Assembly (NCBI GenBank): GCA_905234475.1
Contig: CAJOHX010000007.1
Location: 84,280 to 148,279, forward strand
DNA: 64,000 nt
Reading direction: 5' to 3'
From: an uncultured Bacteroidales bacterium
Lineage (GTDB): Bacteria; Bacteroidota; Bacteroidia; Bacteroidales; UBA932
Made by a program: the position numbers and the translations under genes
In this document: positions 7,963 through 19,809 of the stretch, one piece after another
Numbering within the stretch: position 1 is the first letter of the stretch
Layout of the letters: every line of letters starts with the position of its first letter
The notes under the pieces: model-generated
What the model saw: the letters and a program-made list of their open reading frames with translations, nothing else
What the model was told of the DNA's origin: nothing
Database searches by the model: none

Positions 7963-10900
7963 ATGTCACTTGCATCTGTCATCGGCAAGCTCTTCGGCTC
8001 CAAGGCCGACCGCGACTATAAGGCCATCAAGCCTACGCTGGACAAGATCCTTGCCGTCTATCCGGAAATCGACGCCCTTTCCGACGATGAGATCCGGGCG
8101 CGTTCCGCCGCCCTCCGCGCCAAGCTTATGGAGGTGGAGGAGCCGTTCGAGAAGCGCATCGCCGAGATCAAGGCCGAGCTGGACCAGGATATTCCCGTTG
8201 CTGAAAAGGAGAAGCTCGCCAGCGAGTCCGACAAGCTGGTCAAGGACGAGGACGAGGCCATCGAGAAGGCCCTCGACGGGATCCTTCCCGAGGCGTTCGC
8301 CATCGTCAAGAGCACGGCGCGCCGCTTCAAGGAGCACGAGACCATCACCGTCACCGCGACGCAGTTTGACCGCGACCTGTCGGTGAACCACGACTTCGTG
8401 GACATCGAGGGCGACAAGGCCATTTACCGCAACCATTGGGTCGCGGGCGGCAACGAGATCGTCTGGGACATGGTCCACTACGACGTCCAGCTGATTGGCG
8501 GCATCGCCCTTCATCAAGGCAAGATCGCGGAGATGGCGACGGGCGAGGGCAAGACCCTCGTGGCGACCCTCCCGGTGTTCCTCAACGCCCTGGCGGGCAA
8601 GGGCGTGCACATGGTGACCGTCAACGACTACCTGTCCAAGCGTGACTCCGAGTGGATGGGCCCGCTGTATATGTTCCACGGCCTGTCCGTGGACTGCATC
8701 GACAAGCACCAGCCCAACTCCGACCCGCGCCGCAAGGCCTACGAGTGCGACATCACCTTCGGCACCAACAACGAATTCGGTTTCGACTACCTGCGTGACA
8801 ACATGGCGATCAGCCAGGAGGACCTGGTGCAGCGCAAGCACCACTTCGCCATCGTCGACGAGGTGGACTCCGTGCTCATCGACGACGCGCGGACCCCGCT
8901 CATCATCTCCGGTCCGATCACGCGCAACGAAGCCGACGAGGCGCAGTTCATGGAGTTCCGCCCCTATGTGGAGCGGCTCTACCAGTCCCAGCGCAGCCTG
9001 GTGAACCAGGTACTCAACGAAGCCAAGAAGAAGATCGCCGAGGGCGACGAGGCCGAGGGCGGCAAACTCCTCCTGCGGGCCCACAAGGGCCTCCCGAAGT
9101 ACCAGCCGCTCATCAAGTTCCTCTCCGAGCCGGGCATGAAGGTCCTCCTCCAGAAGGCGGAGAACTACTATATGCAGGACAACGAGAAGGAGATGCCGGT
9201 GGTCACCGACCCGCTGTATTTCGTGATCAACGAGCAGTTGCACTCCGTGGACATGACCGACAAGGGCCACGAGGTGCTGGCCAGCGGCGTGGGCGACGAC
9301 AATTTCTTCGTCCTGCCGGACGTGGGCTCCCGCATCGCGGAGATCGAGCACACCGACCTGACCTTGCTGGAGAAGCAGCAGAAGAAGGACGAGTTGATGG
9401 CGGAGTTCTCCACCAAGAGCGAGCGCGTCCACACAGTGATCCAGCTCCTGAAGGCCTACACCATGTTCGAGAAGGACGTGGACTACGTCATCATGGACGG
9501 CAAGATCAAGATCGTGGACGAGTCCACCGGCCGTATCATGGAGGGCCGCCGCTGGGGTCTGCACCAGGCGGTCGAGGCCAAGGAAAATGTCAAGGTCGAG
9601 GGTGCCACCCAGACCTTCGCGACGATCACCCTGCAGAACTATTTCCGCATGTACCACAAGCTGGCCGGTATGACCGGTACGGCCGAGACGGAGGCGGGTG
9701 AGTTCTGGAGCATCTACAAGCTGGACGTGATGGTCATCCCGACCAACCGCCCGGTGATCCGCGACGACCAGAACGACCTCATCTACAAGACCAAGAAAGC
9801 GAAATACGCGGCCGTGATCGACCGCATCGTGGACCTGTCGAACGCCGGCCGCCCGGTGCTCGTCGGCACCACGGACGTGGAGACCTCCGAGCTCCTCAGC
9901 CGCATGCTCCGGATGCGCGGCATCCGCCACAATGTGCTGAACGCCAAGGAGCACGCCCGCGAGGCCGAGATCGTGGCCCAGGCGGGCCAGACTTCCGCCG
10001 TGACCATCGCCACCAACATGGCCGGCCGTGGTACGGATATCAAGCTCTCCGAGGATGTCAAGCGGGCCGGCGGCCTCGCCATCATCGGTACCGAGCGCCA
10101 CGACTCCCGCCGCGTCGACCGCCAGCTGCGCGGCCGCGCCGGCCGTCAGGGCGACCCGGGTTCGTCCACCTTCTACGTGTCCCTGGAGGACAAGCTGATG
10201 CGCCTGTTCGGCTCCGAGCGGATCGCCGGCATGGTGGACAAGCTGGGTATGGAGGACAACGAGGCCCTCGAGAGCAAGATGCTCTCCAGCGCCATCGAGA
10301 ACGCGCAGAAGAAAGTCGAGGAGAACAACTTCGGCATCCGCAAGCGCCTGCTCGAATACGACGACGTGATGAACTACCAGCGCGAAGCCATCTACTCCCG
10401 CCGGCGCAACGCCATCAGCGGCGAGAAGGTGGAGATCGACCTCCAGAACATGATGAAGGACACCGCGGCGCTCTTCGTGGACCGCAGCAAGGGCCTTCCG
10501 TTCGAGGAGTTCGAGGTCTCGCTGATGGCCCAGCTCTCCATCGACTCCGGCCTGACGCCCGAGTTCTACGAGAAGGCGAAGCCCGCCGAGATCGAGGACC
10601 GGCTCGTGGAGCACATGCAGGAGGTGTACCGCCGCAGGATGGACACGCTCGTGGAGCGCCTCTATCCGATCATCAAGGACGTCTACGAGAAGCAGGGCTC
10701 GATGTACCAGAACATCGCCATCCCCATCTCTGACAACCGCAAGCAGATGACCCTCTCGGTCAACCTCGAGAAGGCTTACAACTCCGAGGGCCGCGAGATT
10801 GCCAAGACCCTGAGCAAGAACATTATCCTCTATCAGATCGACGAACACTGGAAGGAGCATCTCCGCGAGATGGACGACCTCAAGCAGAGCGTCCAGAACG

Positions 10901-11232
10901 CCTCCTACGAGCAGAAGGACCCGGTCGTGGTGTACAAGCTGGAGAGCTACAACCTCTTCGCCGCCATGCTCGAGACCCTCAACCAGGACGTCCTGTCCTT
11001 CCTCTTCAAGGCGTTCGTCCCGCTCTCCGACCGCCCGCAGCAGCCGCAGCGCGCCGTCCGTCCCAAGACCGACATGAGTCGCTACCAGGCCCGCCACAGC
11101 GACCTCACCACCAACGGTGAGCAGAAGGCCAACACCCCGGTCAAGGTGGACAAGCAGGTGGGGCGCAACGACCCCTGCCCGTGCGGCAGCGGCAAGAAGT
11201 ACAAGAACTGCCACGGCAGTGGCATCGTTTAA
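7963..11232 (+). CDS. secA: Preprotein translocase ATPase SecA
   Basis: The 1089-aa protein is the motor of the Sec pathway, pushing unfolded preproteins through SecYEG using ATP. The Walker A region is EMATGEGKTLVA (about residue 190) and the DEAD-like segment VDEVDSVLIDDARTPLI is near residue 300. Later come NMAGRGTDIKL and the RQLRGRAGRQGDPGS helicase motif. The protein ends in the zinc-binding SEC-C motif NDPCPCGSGKKYKNCHG. Bacteroidetes SecA proteins are longer than the ~900 aa E. coli enzyme, and this one fits that. It is followed 11 nt later by the bactofilin gene. Confidence 0.98.
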   Translation: MSLASVIGKLFGSKADRDYKAIKPTLDKILAVYPEIDALSDDEIRARSAALRAKLMEVEEPFEKRIAEIKAELDQDIPVAEKEKLASESDKLVKDEDEAIEKALDGILPEAFAIVKSTARRFKEHETITVTATQFDRDLSVNHDFVDIEGDKAIYRNHWVAGGNEIVWDMVHYDVQLIGGIALHQGKIAEMATGEGKTLVATLPVFLNALAGKGVHMVTVNDYLSKRDSEWMGPLYMFHGLSVDCIDKHQPNSDPRRKAYECDITFGTNNEFGFDYLRDNMAISQEDLVQRKHHFAIVDEVDSVLIDDARTPLIISGPITRNEADEAQFMEFRPYVERLYQSQRSLVNQVLNEAKKKIAEGDEAEGGKLLLRAHKGLPKYQPLIKFLSEPGMKVLLQKAENYYMQDNEKEMPVVTDPLYFVINEQLHSVDMTDKGHEVLASGVGDDNFFVLPDVGSRIAEIEHTDLTLLEKQQKKDELMAEFSTKSERVHTVIQLLKAYTMFEKDVDYVIMDGKIKIVDESTGRIMEGRRWGLHQAVEAKENVKVEGATQTFATITLQNYFRMYHKLAGMTGTAETEAGEFWSIYKLDVMVIPTNRPVIRDDQNDLIYKTKKAKYAAVIDRIVDLSNAGRPVLVGTTDVETSELLSRMLRMRGIRHNVLNAKEHAREAEIVAQAGQTSAVTIATNMAGRGTDIKLSEDVKRAGGLAIIGTERHDSRRVDRQLRGRAGRQGDPGSSTFYVSLEDKLMRLFGSERIAGMVDKLGMEDNEALESKMLSSAIENAQKKVEENNFGIRKRLLEYDDVMNYQREAIYSRRRNAISGEKVEIDLQNMMKDTAALFVDRSKGLPFEEFEVSLMAQLSIDSGLTPEFYEKAKPAEIEDRLVEHMQEVYRRRMDTLVERLYPIIKDVYEKQGSMYQNIAIPISDNRKQMTLSVNLEKAYNSEGREIAKTLSKNIILYQIDEHWKEHLREMDDLKQSVQNASYEQKDPVVVYKLESYNLFAAMLETLNQDVLSFLFKAFVPLSDRPQQPQRAVRPKTDMSRYQARHSDLTTNGEQKANTPVKVDKQVGRNDPCPCGSGKKYKNCHGSGIV

Positions 11233-11243
11233 ACCGCAAAGCT

Positions 11244-11813
11244 ATGGATTTCAGTAAGTTTACCGGCAATAAGAATCAACCACAGAATAATAACAAAACC
11301 CCCAAGACCGTGGAACAGAACGTAAATGATATCAGCAGGATTTCCCTGGGTGCAGCCATCCGGGGCGATCTCTATTCTACCACCGACATCCGCCTGGACG
11401 GCCAGGTAGACGGTTCTCTTTACTCCGAGGGCAAGATCGTGGTCGGCGAAGCCGCCCGGCTCTCCGGCAAGATGTTTTGCACCAACGTGGATTTCTGGGG
11501 AAAGATGGACGGCGACATTTTCGTCAAGGACACGCTCTCGCTGAAGAGCTCCGCCGTGGTCAACGGCAACATCCATGTCCGCAAGATCCAGGTCGAGATG
11601 GGCGCCCAGATCAACGGCTCCTTCAAGATGATCACGGAGAAGGAATACGACCAGATCGTGGCCACGATGGTCAGCAAGCCGGCCAATGCGGCCGCTGAGC
11701 CCGCTCCGAAGCCGGCCCCGGCCCCGAAGAGCTCCGTCTTCGGCTCCCGCCCGGCGGCGCCCAAGCCTGCTGCTGCCCCGAAGCCCGAGGCCCCGGCGCA
11801 GCCCGCCTCCTAG
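11244..11813 (+). CDS. Bactofilin-family (polymer-forming) cytoskeletal protein
   Basis: The 189-aa product has the bactofilin right-handed beta-helix core, seen as short hydrophobic repeats such as ISLGAAIRGDLYSTTDIRLD, GKIVVGEAARLSG, DIFVKDTLSLKSSAVVNGNI and KIQVEMGAQINGSFKM. It is flanked by disordered ends: an Asn/Gln/Lys-rich N-terminus and a Pro/Ala/Lys-rich C-terminus. Bactofilins self-assemble into filaments without nucleotide and organise cell-wall or envelope proteins at the membrane. The ATG at 11244 is used because the upstream frame overlaps secA. The stop is 2 nt from the stop of convergent glnS, and a terminator hairpin for this gene lies inside glnS. Confidence 0.9.
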   Translation: MDFSKFTGNKNQPQNNNKTPKTVEQNVNDISRISLGAAIRGDLYSTTDIRLDGQVDGSLYSEGKIVVGEAARLSGKMFCTNVDFWGKMDGDIFVKDTLSLKSSAVVNGNIHVRKIQVEMGAQINGSFKMITEKEYDQIVATMVSKPANAAAEPAPKPAPAPKSSVFGSRPAAPKPAAAPKPEAPAQPAS

Positions 11814-11815
11814 TT

Positions 11816-13439
<1,624 letters not shown>

Positions 13440-13461
13440 ATGTCGCGTTGGCTAAATCGTG

Positions 13462-13469
13462 CAAATTTA
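13462..13469 (-). promoter_or_regulatory. -7 promoter box of glnS
   Basis: TAAATTTG on the minus strand, 22 nt upstream of the glnS ATG. It forms a near-palindrome with the yicC box 12 nt away, so the two promoters are back-to-back. Confidence 0.6.
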
Positions 13470-13481
13470 CGGATTTATTCG

Positions 13482-13489
13482 TAATTTTG
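13482..13489 (+). promoter_or_regulatory. -7 promoter box of yicC
   Basis: TAATTTTG, 21 nt upstream of the yicC ATG. It is divergent from and partly shares sequence with the glnS promoter. Confidence 0.6.
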
Positions 13490-13510
13490 CTCACTCAAGC
13501 GCGAAGAGAT

Positions 13511-14386
13511 ATGATTAAATCCATGACCGGTTACGGCAAGGGCGTTGCCGAACTCTCCACCGGGCGGCTCACCCTCGAGATCCGCACCCTCAACGGCAAG
13601 AACTGCGACATCAATATCAAGTCCTCCCTTCTCCCCAAGGACCGGGAGCTGGAGGTCCGCAAGGTCCTCGCGGACGCCGTCCAGCGCGGCACCGTGGACC
13701 TCCTGCTGACCTTCGAGCCGAAGGCCGGGGCCGCCGCCCGCCGCATCGACGCGGCGCTGGTGGAGGACTATTTCCGCCAGGTCCACGAGATCGGCTGCAA
13801 GGTGGGCATCGCGATGCCGAAGGAGGAATACCTGGAGGCCATCCTGCGCTTCCCGGACGTATTCGAAGGCGGGAAGCAGGAGACCCTCCCCGAGGAGGAA
13901 TGGCCGGCCGTGCAGGCTGCGCTGCAGGACGCGCTGACGGCGCTGGACGTCTTCCGCAGCCGCGAAGGCGCCGCGCTCTACGCCGACGTCACCGGCCGCG
14001 TGGCGAAGATCCTCGCCCTCTACGACGAGGTCGAGGGCTTCGAGGCCGAGCGCAGCCAGGCGGTGCGCGAGCGCATCCTCAAGGCGGCGGAAGAGCTGCA
14101 GGTCAAGCTGGACAAGGAGCGCTTCGAGCAGGAGATGATTTTCTACCTGGAGAAGCTGGACATCAATGAGGAGAAAGTCCGCCTGCGCCAGCACTGCAAG
14201 TATTTTATGGACACAATCGACGGCGAGGCGGCCCCGGGCCGCAAGCTGGGCTTCATCATCCAGGAAATGGGCCGGGAGATCAACACCACCGGCTCCAAGG
14301 CCAACCACGCAGGCATCCAGAAACTCGTCGTCCAGATGAAGGACGAGCTCGAGAAGATCCGCGAGCAGTCGATGAATATCCTGTAG
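13511..14386 (+). CDS. yicC: YicC-family endoribonuclease
   Basis: The 291-aa protein begins MIKSMTGYGKG, the diagnostic start of YicC/YloC proteins, and has the family C-terminus (ETNTTGSKAN-like: REINTTGSKANHAGIQKLVV). The upstream in-frame extension lies in the promoter and is rejected. E. coli YicC is reported to be an endoribonuclease acting on small RNA; the role in Bacteroidetes is not established. It is transcribed divergently from glnS and is tail-to-tail with the ABC-F gene, 6 nt apart, with a hairpin for this gene inside the neighbour. Confidence 0.92.
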   Translation: MIKSMTGYGKGVAELSTGRLTLEIRTLNGKNCDINIKSSLLPKDRELEVRKVLADAVQRGTVDLLLTFEPKAGAAARRIDAALVEDYFRQVHEIGCKVGIAMPKEEYLEAILRFPDVFEGGKQETLPEEEWPAVQAALQDALTALDVFRSREGAALYADVTGRVAKILALYDEVEGFEAERSQAVRERILKAAEELQVKLDKERFEQEMIFYLEKLDINEEKVRLRQHCKYFMDTIDGEAAPGRKLGFIIQEMGREINTTGSKANHAGIQKLVVQMKDELEKIREQSMNIL

Positions 14387-14392
14387 ACCGGA

Positions 14393-16252
<1,860 letters not shown>

Positions 16253-16259
16253 GGGGGCG

Positions 16260-17454
16260 CTACATCAGGCCGAGCACCCGGGCGCGGGAGAGCAGGCAGT
16301 CGCCCACGGAGGCGGCCCGGCGGCCGAGCTGCGAGAGCACGATGGTGGTGTCGGCGGAGACGCGCGGCAGCGACAGGCGGTTGACCGCCGTCTTGATCGG
16401 GAGCAGGAGGTAGTCCTTGCCGACGATGAGGCGGCCGCCGATCACGACGAGGCCCGGGTTGAAGACGTTGAGAACGCCGGAGATGCCGCGGCCGAGCGTG
16501 TCGCCGATCTGGCCGATGGCGTCGATGGCGAGCACGTCGCCCTCCTCGACGGCGCGCAGGATCTCGTCCAGCTCCACGTCGCCCATAGGCCGCGGCCATC
16601 GAGGAGGCCTGGCCCTTGCCGAGCTTTTCGACAATCATGCGGTGCAGGGCGGAACCGGAGGCGCCCGTCTCCAGGCAGCCCACCTTGCCGCAGCGGCAGA
16701 TGATGTCGTTGTCCAGGACGGGGAAGTGCCCCAGCTCGCCGGAATAGCCGGACTTGCCGTAGTAGAGGCGTCCGTCCATGATGATGCCCATGCCGAGGCC
16801 CCAGCTGACGTTGATGAAGATCATGTCCGGGTCGGCCTTCTTGCCGAGCGACATGTATTCGCCGTAGGCCATGGCGCGGGAATCGTTCTCGATGGTCACG
16901 GGGACGTTGAATTCCTTCTGGAAGATGCTGCCGAGCGGGAGGTCGTCGCTGACGAAATAGGTGAGGCTGTAGCCCTTCTCGGGGTTCACCCGGCCGGAGA
17001 GGCTCACGCCCACGCCGAGGACCTTGATCCAGGGGATGCCGCTCGCGATCACCGTGTCCATGACCATGCGGCACATCGTGCGGAAGGAGCTCTCGTTGGC
17101 CACGAGCACGAACTCGATGTCCTGGATGTAGGAGATGATCTCGCCCTTGAAGTCGCTGATGGCGATGTGGAAATGGTGTCTCGCGACGTCCACGCCCACG
17201 AAATAGCCCGCTTCGGGGTTGAGGCCGTACACGCTGGGGCGGCGTCCGCCGGAGGTGCCTACCTTGCCCTCGTCCTTGAGGAAATTGTCCTGGATGAGCT
17301 CGCTGATGAACTTGGTGATGGTGGGTACGCTGATGCCCAACGCGCGGCTGAAGTCGGCGATGCTGTAGTTGTTGTGCGTGATACACAAGCGCAGAATCTC
17401 CCGTTTGACCGCGGCGGTCTTGCCGGTGCTGTCGTTGAGAAAGGTAGAAGGCAT
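16260..17454 (-). pseudogene. ROK-family transcriptional regulator, frameshifted near 16586
   Basis: The repaired product is about 397 aa, normal for ROK repressors of the NagC/XylR type. The N-terminal winged helix-turn-helix (about residues 15-75) includes YSIADFSRALGISVPTITKF. The ROK sugar-binding/kinase fold follows, with the zinc motif CRCGKVGCLETG. The frame fails after GKGQASSMAAAY; the remainder (GDVELDEILRAVEEGD to GGRLIVG and the end) is in another frame. Removing one G from a GGG at about 16586 joins them cleanly, so this looks like a single-base indel rather than decay. Its target sugar is unknown; it could control a sugar operon elsewhere. The ABC-F gene follows it on the same strand. 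Confidence 0.85.
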
Positions 17455-17476
17455 AGGCGTACTGGTGCAATTAATG

Positions 17477-17484
17477 CAAAAGTA
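17477..17484 (-). promoter_or_regulatory. -7 promoter box of the ROK regulator
   Basis: TACTTTTG on the minus strand, 22 nt upstream of the regulator ATG. It lies back-to-back with the box at 17498, in an A+T-rich divergent promoter region where the regulator could act on itself. Confidence 0.55.
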
Positions 17485-17497
17485 TATAAAAAATTCT

Positions 17498-17505
17498 TAT
17501 CTTTG
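17498..17505 (+). promoter_or_regulatory. -7 promoter box of the 17531-23068 operon
   Basis: TATCTTTG, 25 nt before the first ATG of a chain of four overlapping genes. Confidence 0.65.
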
Positions 17506-17530
17506 TCATAATTATTGAAGATTTTTAATA

Positions 17531-18355
17531 ATGTCGGCCAAAAGCGTCATCAAAAAAGTCCGGGACCGCCGCCTGTCCATGCGTGCAAAGCTCATCCTGA
17601 GCCTGTCCTCGATCGCGGCGATCCTGCTGCTTTCGTCGCTGATCTCGGTGATGGAGTACTCCAGCATGAGCAACTATGTTTCCGACCTCATCGCGGACGA
17701 CATCAGCAGCATCAACGTGGCCAACCGCCTCGCCGACATGAGCAATACCTACAACCTGCAGATCCTCGAGGTGATCGGCGACGAGACCTCCCTGCGGGTG
17801 CCGGACTTCGACGACGGCTATTTCAAGTCGCACTGCGACTCGCTGCGGATGAGCGTCGCCTCCAACCAGGTCCGGCCGCTGGCGGATTCGGTGATGTATT
17901 CGTATTCCGCCTACATGCTGACCTCGCTGGAGCTGGAAGACGTGATCCAGTCGGATTTCATCGACTCCCGCTCGTGGTATTTCGAGCGGCTGCAGCCCCG
18001 GTTCGAGCGGCTGCGCTACGACATGGACCAGCTCTCCAGCGCCATCTACAAGGATCTGGAGAAGAATTCCGCCACCTTCGAGAGCGGCTTCTACCGGAGC
18101 GTCATCCCGGGCATCGTGGCGGTGGGTGTGGGCCTGCTGCTGGTGGTGATGCTGCTCTTCTTCCTGCTGGCGTTCTATGTCAACCCGCTCTACCGGATGC
18201 TGGACGGCCTGGACGCTTACCGGGCGCGGGACAAGAAATATTCCGTCAAGTTCGACGGGGACGATGAGCTGGTGCGGCTCAACGAGGGGATCTCCGAGCT
18301 GGCGAACGAGAACCGCCAGTTCCGCAGCCGGATCAAGACCATAGGCAAGAAATGA
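17531..18355 (+). CDS. Membrane sensor-like protein (4-helix-bundle ectodomain), no output domain
   Basis: The 274-aa protein has two membrane spans, at about residues 20-40 (AKLILSLSSIAAILLLSSLI) and 195-220. They flank a ~150-residue helical ectodomain resembling the 4-helix bundle of chemoreceptors and sensor kinases. After the second span, NPLYRMLDGLDAYRAR and the following ~60 residues look like a HAMP-type linker and short coiled coil. There is no kinase, cyclase or methyl-accepting domain. The last 4 nt overlap the start of trkH (ATGA), so the two are translationally coupled and the protein may sense or regulate the K+ transporter. No specific family is recognised. Confidence 0.75.
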   Translation: MSAKSVIKKVRDRRLSMRAKLILSLSSIAAILLLSSLISVMEYSSMSNYVSDLIADDISSINVANRLADMSNTYNLQILEVIGDETSLRVPDFDDGYFKSHCDSLRMSVASNQVRPLADSVMYSYSAYMLTSLELEDVIQSDFIDSRSWYFERLQPRFERLRYDMDQLSSAIYKDLEKNSATFESGFYRSVIPGIVAVGVGLLLVVMLLFFLLAFYVNPLYRMLDGLDAYRARDKKYSVKFDGDDELVRLNEGISELANENRQFRSRIKTIGKK

Positions 18356-19809
18356 ACTGGAAGGTCATCAGCAGAAACATAGGCTATGCCCTGCTCGTCA
18401 GTGCGCTGTTTATGCTCCTGTCGGTGGGCGTGTCGCTGCTGGAAGGCGGGGATTCCGCCCTGGCGGCGCTGAGCATTTCCTTCCTGATTACCTTCATCGT
18501 CGGCATTTTCCCCTTTATCTTCATCCGCGAGACCCCGGCGATCACCCTGAAGGAAGGCTACGTCATCATCTTCCTGTCCTGGCTGCTGTCCTTCATCTTC
18601 GGCATGCTGCCGTATGCCCTCTGGGGCGGGCCCTTCACCCTGCAGAATGCCTGGTTTGAGTCCGTGAGCGGCTTCACGACCACGGGCGCCACGATTCTCG
18701 ACGACGTGGAGGCGCTGCCGAAGAGCCTGCTGTTCTGGCGGGCCTCGACGCATTTCATCGGCGGCTTGGGAGTCGTGGTGTTCCTGCTGCTGCTCATCCC
18801 CGGGTCCAACCAGATGAAGATGCGGCTGACCAACATGGAGCTGACCAACCTCTCGCGGGGCGGGTATTCCACCCGGACCAACCAGACGGTGTATATTTTC
18901 GCCTATGTGTACCTCGGCCTGCTGGTCGCCTCCTTCATCTCCTATATCCTGGCCGGGATGCCGGTGTTCGACGCCGTCTGCCATGCGATGAGCGTCAGCG
19001 CGACGGGCGGCTTCAGCTCGCGCAACCTCTCGATCGCCGCCTTTGACTCCCGCTGGATCGAGGGCATGACGATGCTGTTCATGTATCTGTCCTCCATCCA
19101 CTTCGGCCTGGTGTACCTGACGTTTGTCACCCGTTCGCTCAAGCCGCTGAACAACCCCGTGGTGAAGTTCTACACCGGCTCGATCGTGGTCGTGGCGGTC
19201 ATCGTGGGCGCCGGCCTGAAGGGCAACGGCATCTGCGAGGGCTGGGGCAGCGCCCTGTGGAACGGCCTCTTCGAGACGCTCTGCGTGACGTCTACGGCGG
19301 GCTTTGCCATCCTGGACAATGCCGACTGGCCGATGTGGATCGAGATGGTGCTGATGTTCTCCGCGATTATGTGCGGCAGCGCCGGATCGACCTCCGGCGG
19401 CGTCAAGGTGGACAGGATTCTGCTGCTGTTCAAATCCGCCGGCCGCCGGGTGGGCCGCATCCTGCATCCTTCCTCGGTCAATGAGGTGCGCCTGGGCAAG
19501 CGGATCCTGCGTGACGAAGAGGTGTCGCCGCATATCTTTTATCTGTGTCTGTACGGCTTCCTGCTGGCGGTGTCCGTGGCGCTCAGCCTGTTCATCGGCG
19601 TGGACCACCAGAACAGCTTCATCGCGTCCGTGACCAGCCTGGGCAATGTAGGCCCGGCCTATGGCGCCCTGGGCACCATGGGCTCCTTCAACAGCGTCCC
19701 GTTGCTGGGCAAGATCGTCTTCACGGTCGACATGTTCCTCGGGCGCATCGAGATCTATCCCGCCCTGGCCGTCGTGGCGATGATATTCGACAAACGGGCC
19801 CGGGCATGA
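18352..19809 (+). CDS. trkH: TrkH/KtrB-type potassium uptake protein
   Basis: The 485-aa inner-membrane protein has the four-fold M-P-M architecture of Trk/Ktr potassium channels. The four selectivity-filter loops are visible: SGFTTTGATIL, SVSATGGFSSRN, VTSTAGFAIL and TSLGNVGPAYG. It imports K+ (possibly with Na+ or H+). The gating partner TrkA/KtrA, normally a cytoplasmic NAD-binding ring, is not in this window. The start overlaps the upstream sensor-like gene by 4 nt, and the stop overlaps the helicase start (ATGA at 19806). Confidence 0.95.
   Translation: MNWKVISRNIGYALLVSALFMLLSVGVSLLEGGDSALAALSISFLITFIVGIFPFIFIRETPAITLKEGYVIIFLSWLLSFIFGMLPYALWGGPFTLQNAWFESVSGFTTTGATILDDVEALPKSLLFWRASTHFIGGLGVVVFLLLLIPGSNQMKMRLTNMELTNLSRGGYSTRTNQTVYIFAYVYLGLLVASFISYILAGMPVFDAVCHAMSVSATGGFSSRNLSIAAFDSRWIEGMTMLFMYLSSIHFGLVYLTFVTRSLKPLNNPVVKFYTGSIVVVAVIVGAGLKGNGICEGWGSALWNGLFETLCVTSTAGFAILDNADWPMWIEMVLMFSAIMCGSAGSTSGGVKVDRILLLFKSAGRRVGRILHPSSVNEVRLGKRILRDEEVSPHIFYLCLYGFLLAVSVALSLFIGVDHQNSFIASVTSLGNVGPAYGALGTMGSFNSVPLLGKIVFTVDMFLGRIEIYPALAVVAMIFDKRARA

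Noticed and set aside
7966..11214. Very long open frames antisense to secA, the TPR gene (34032-36992) and gyrB (36790-39507)
   Set aside because: They lie opposite well-supported genes, have biased compositions (Leu/Val/His/Gly-rich) expected from the complement of G+C-rich codons, and show no motifs.
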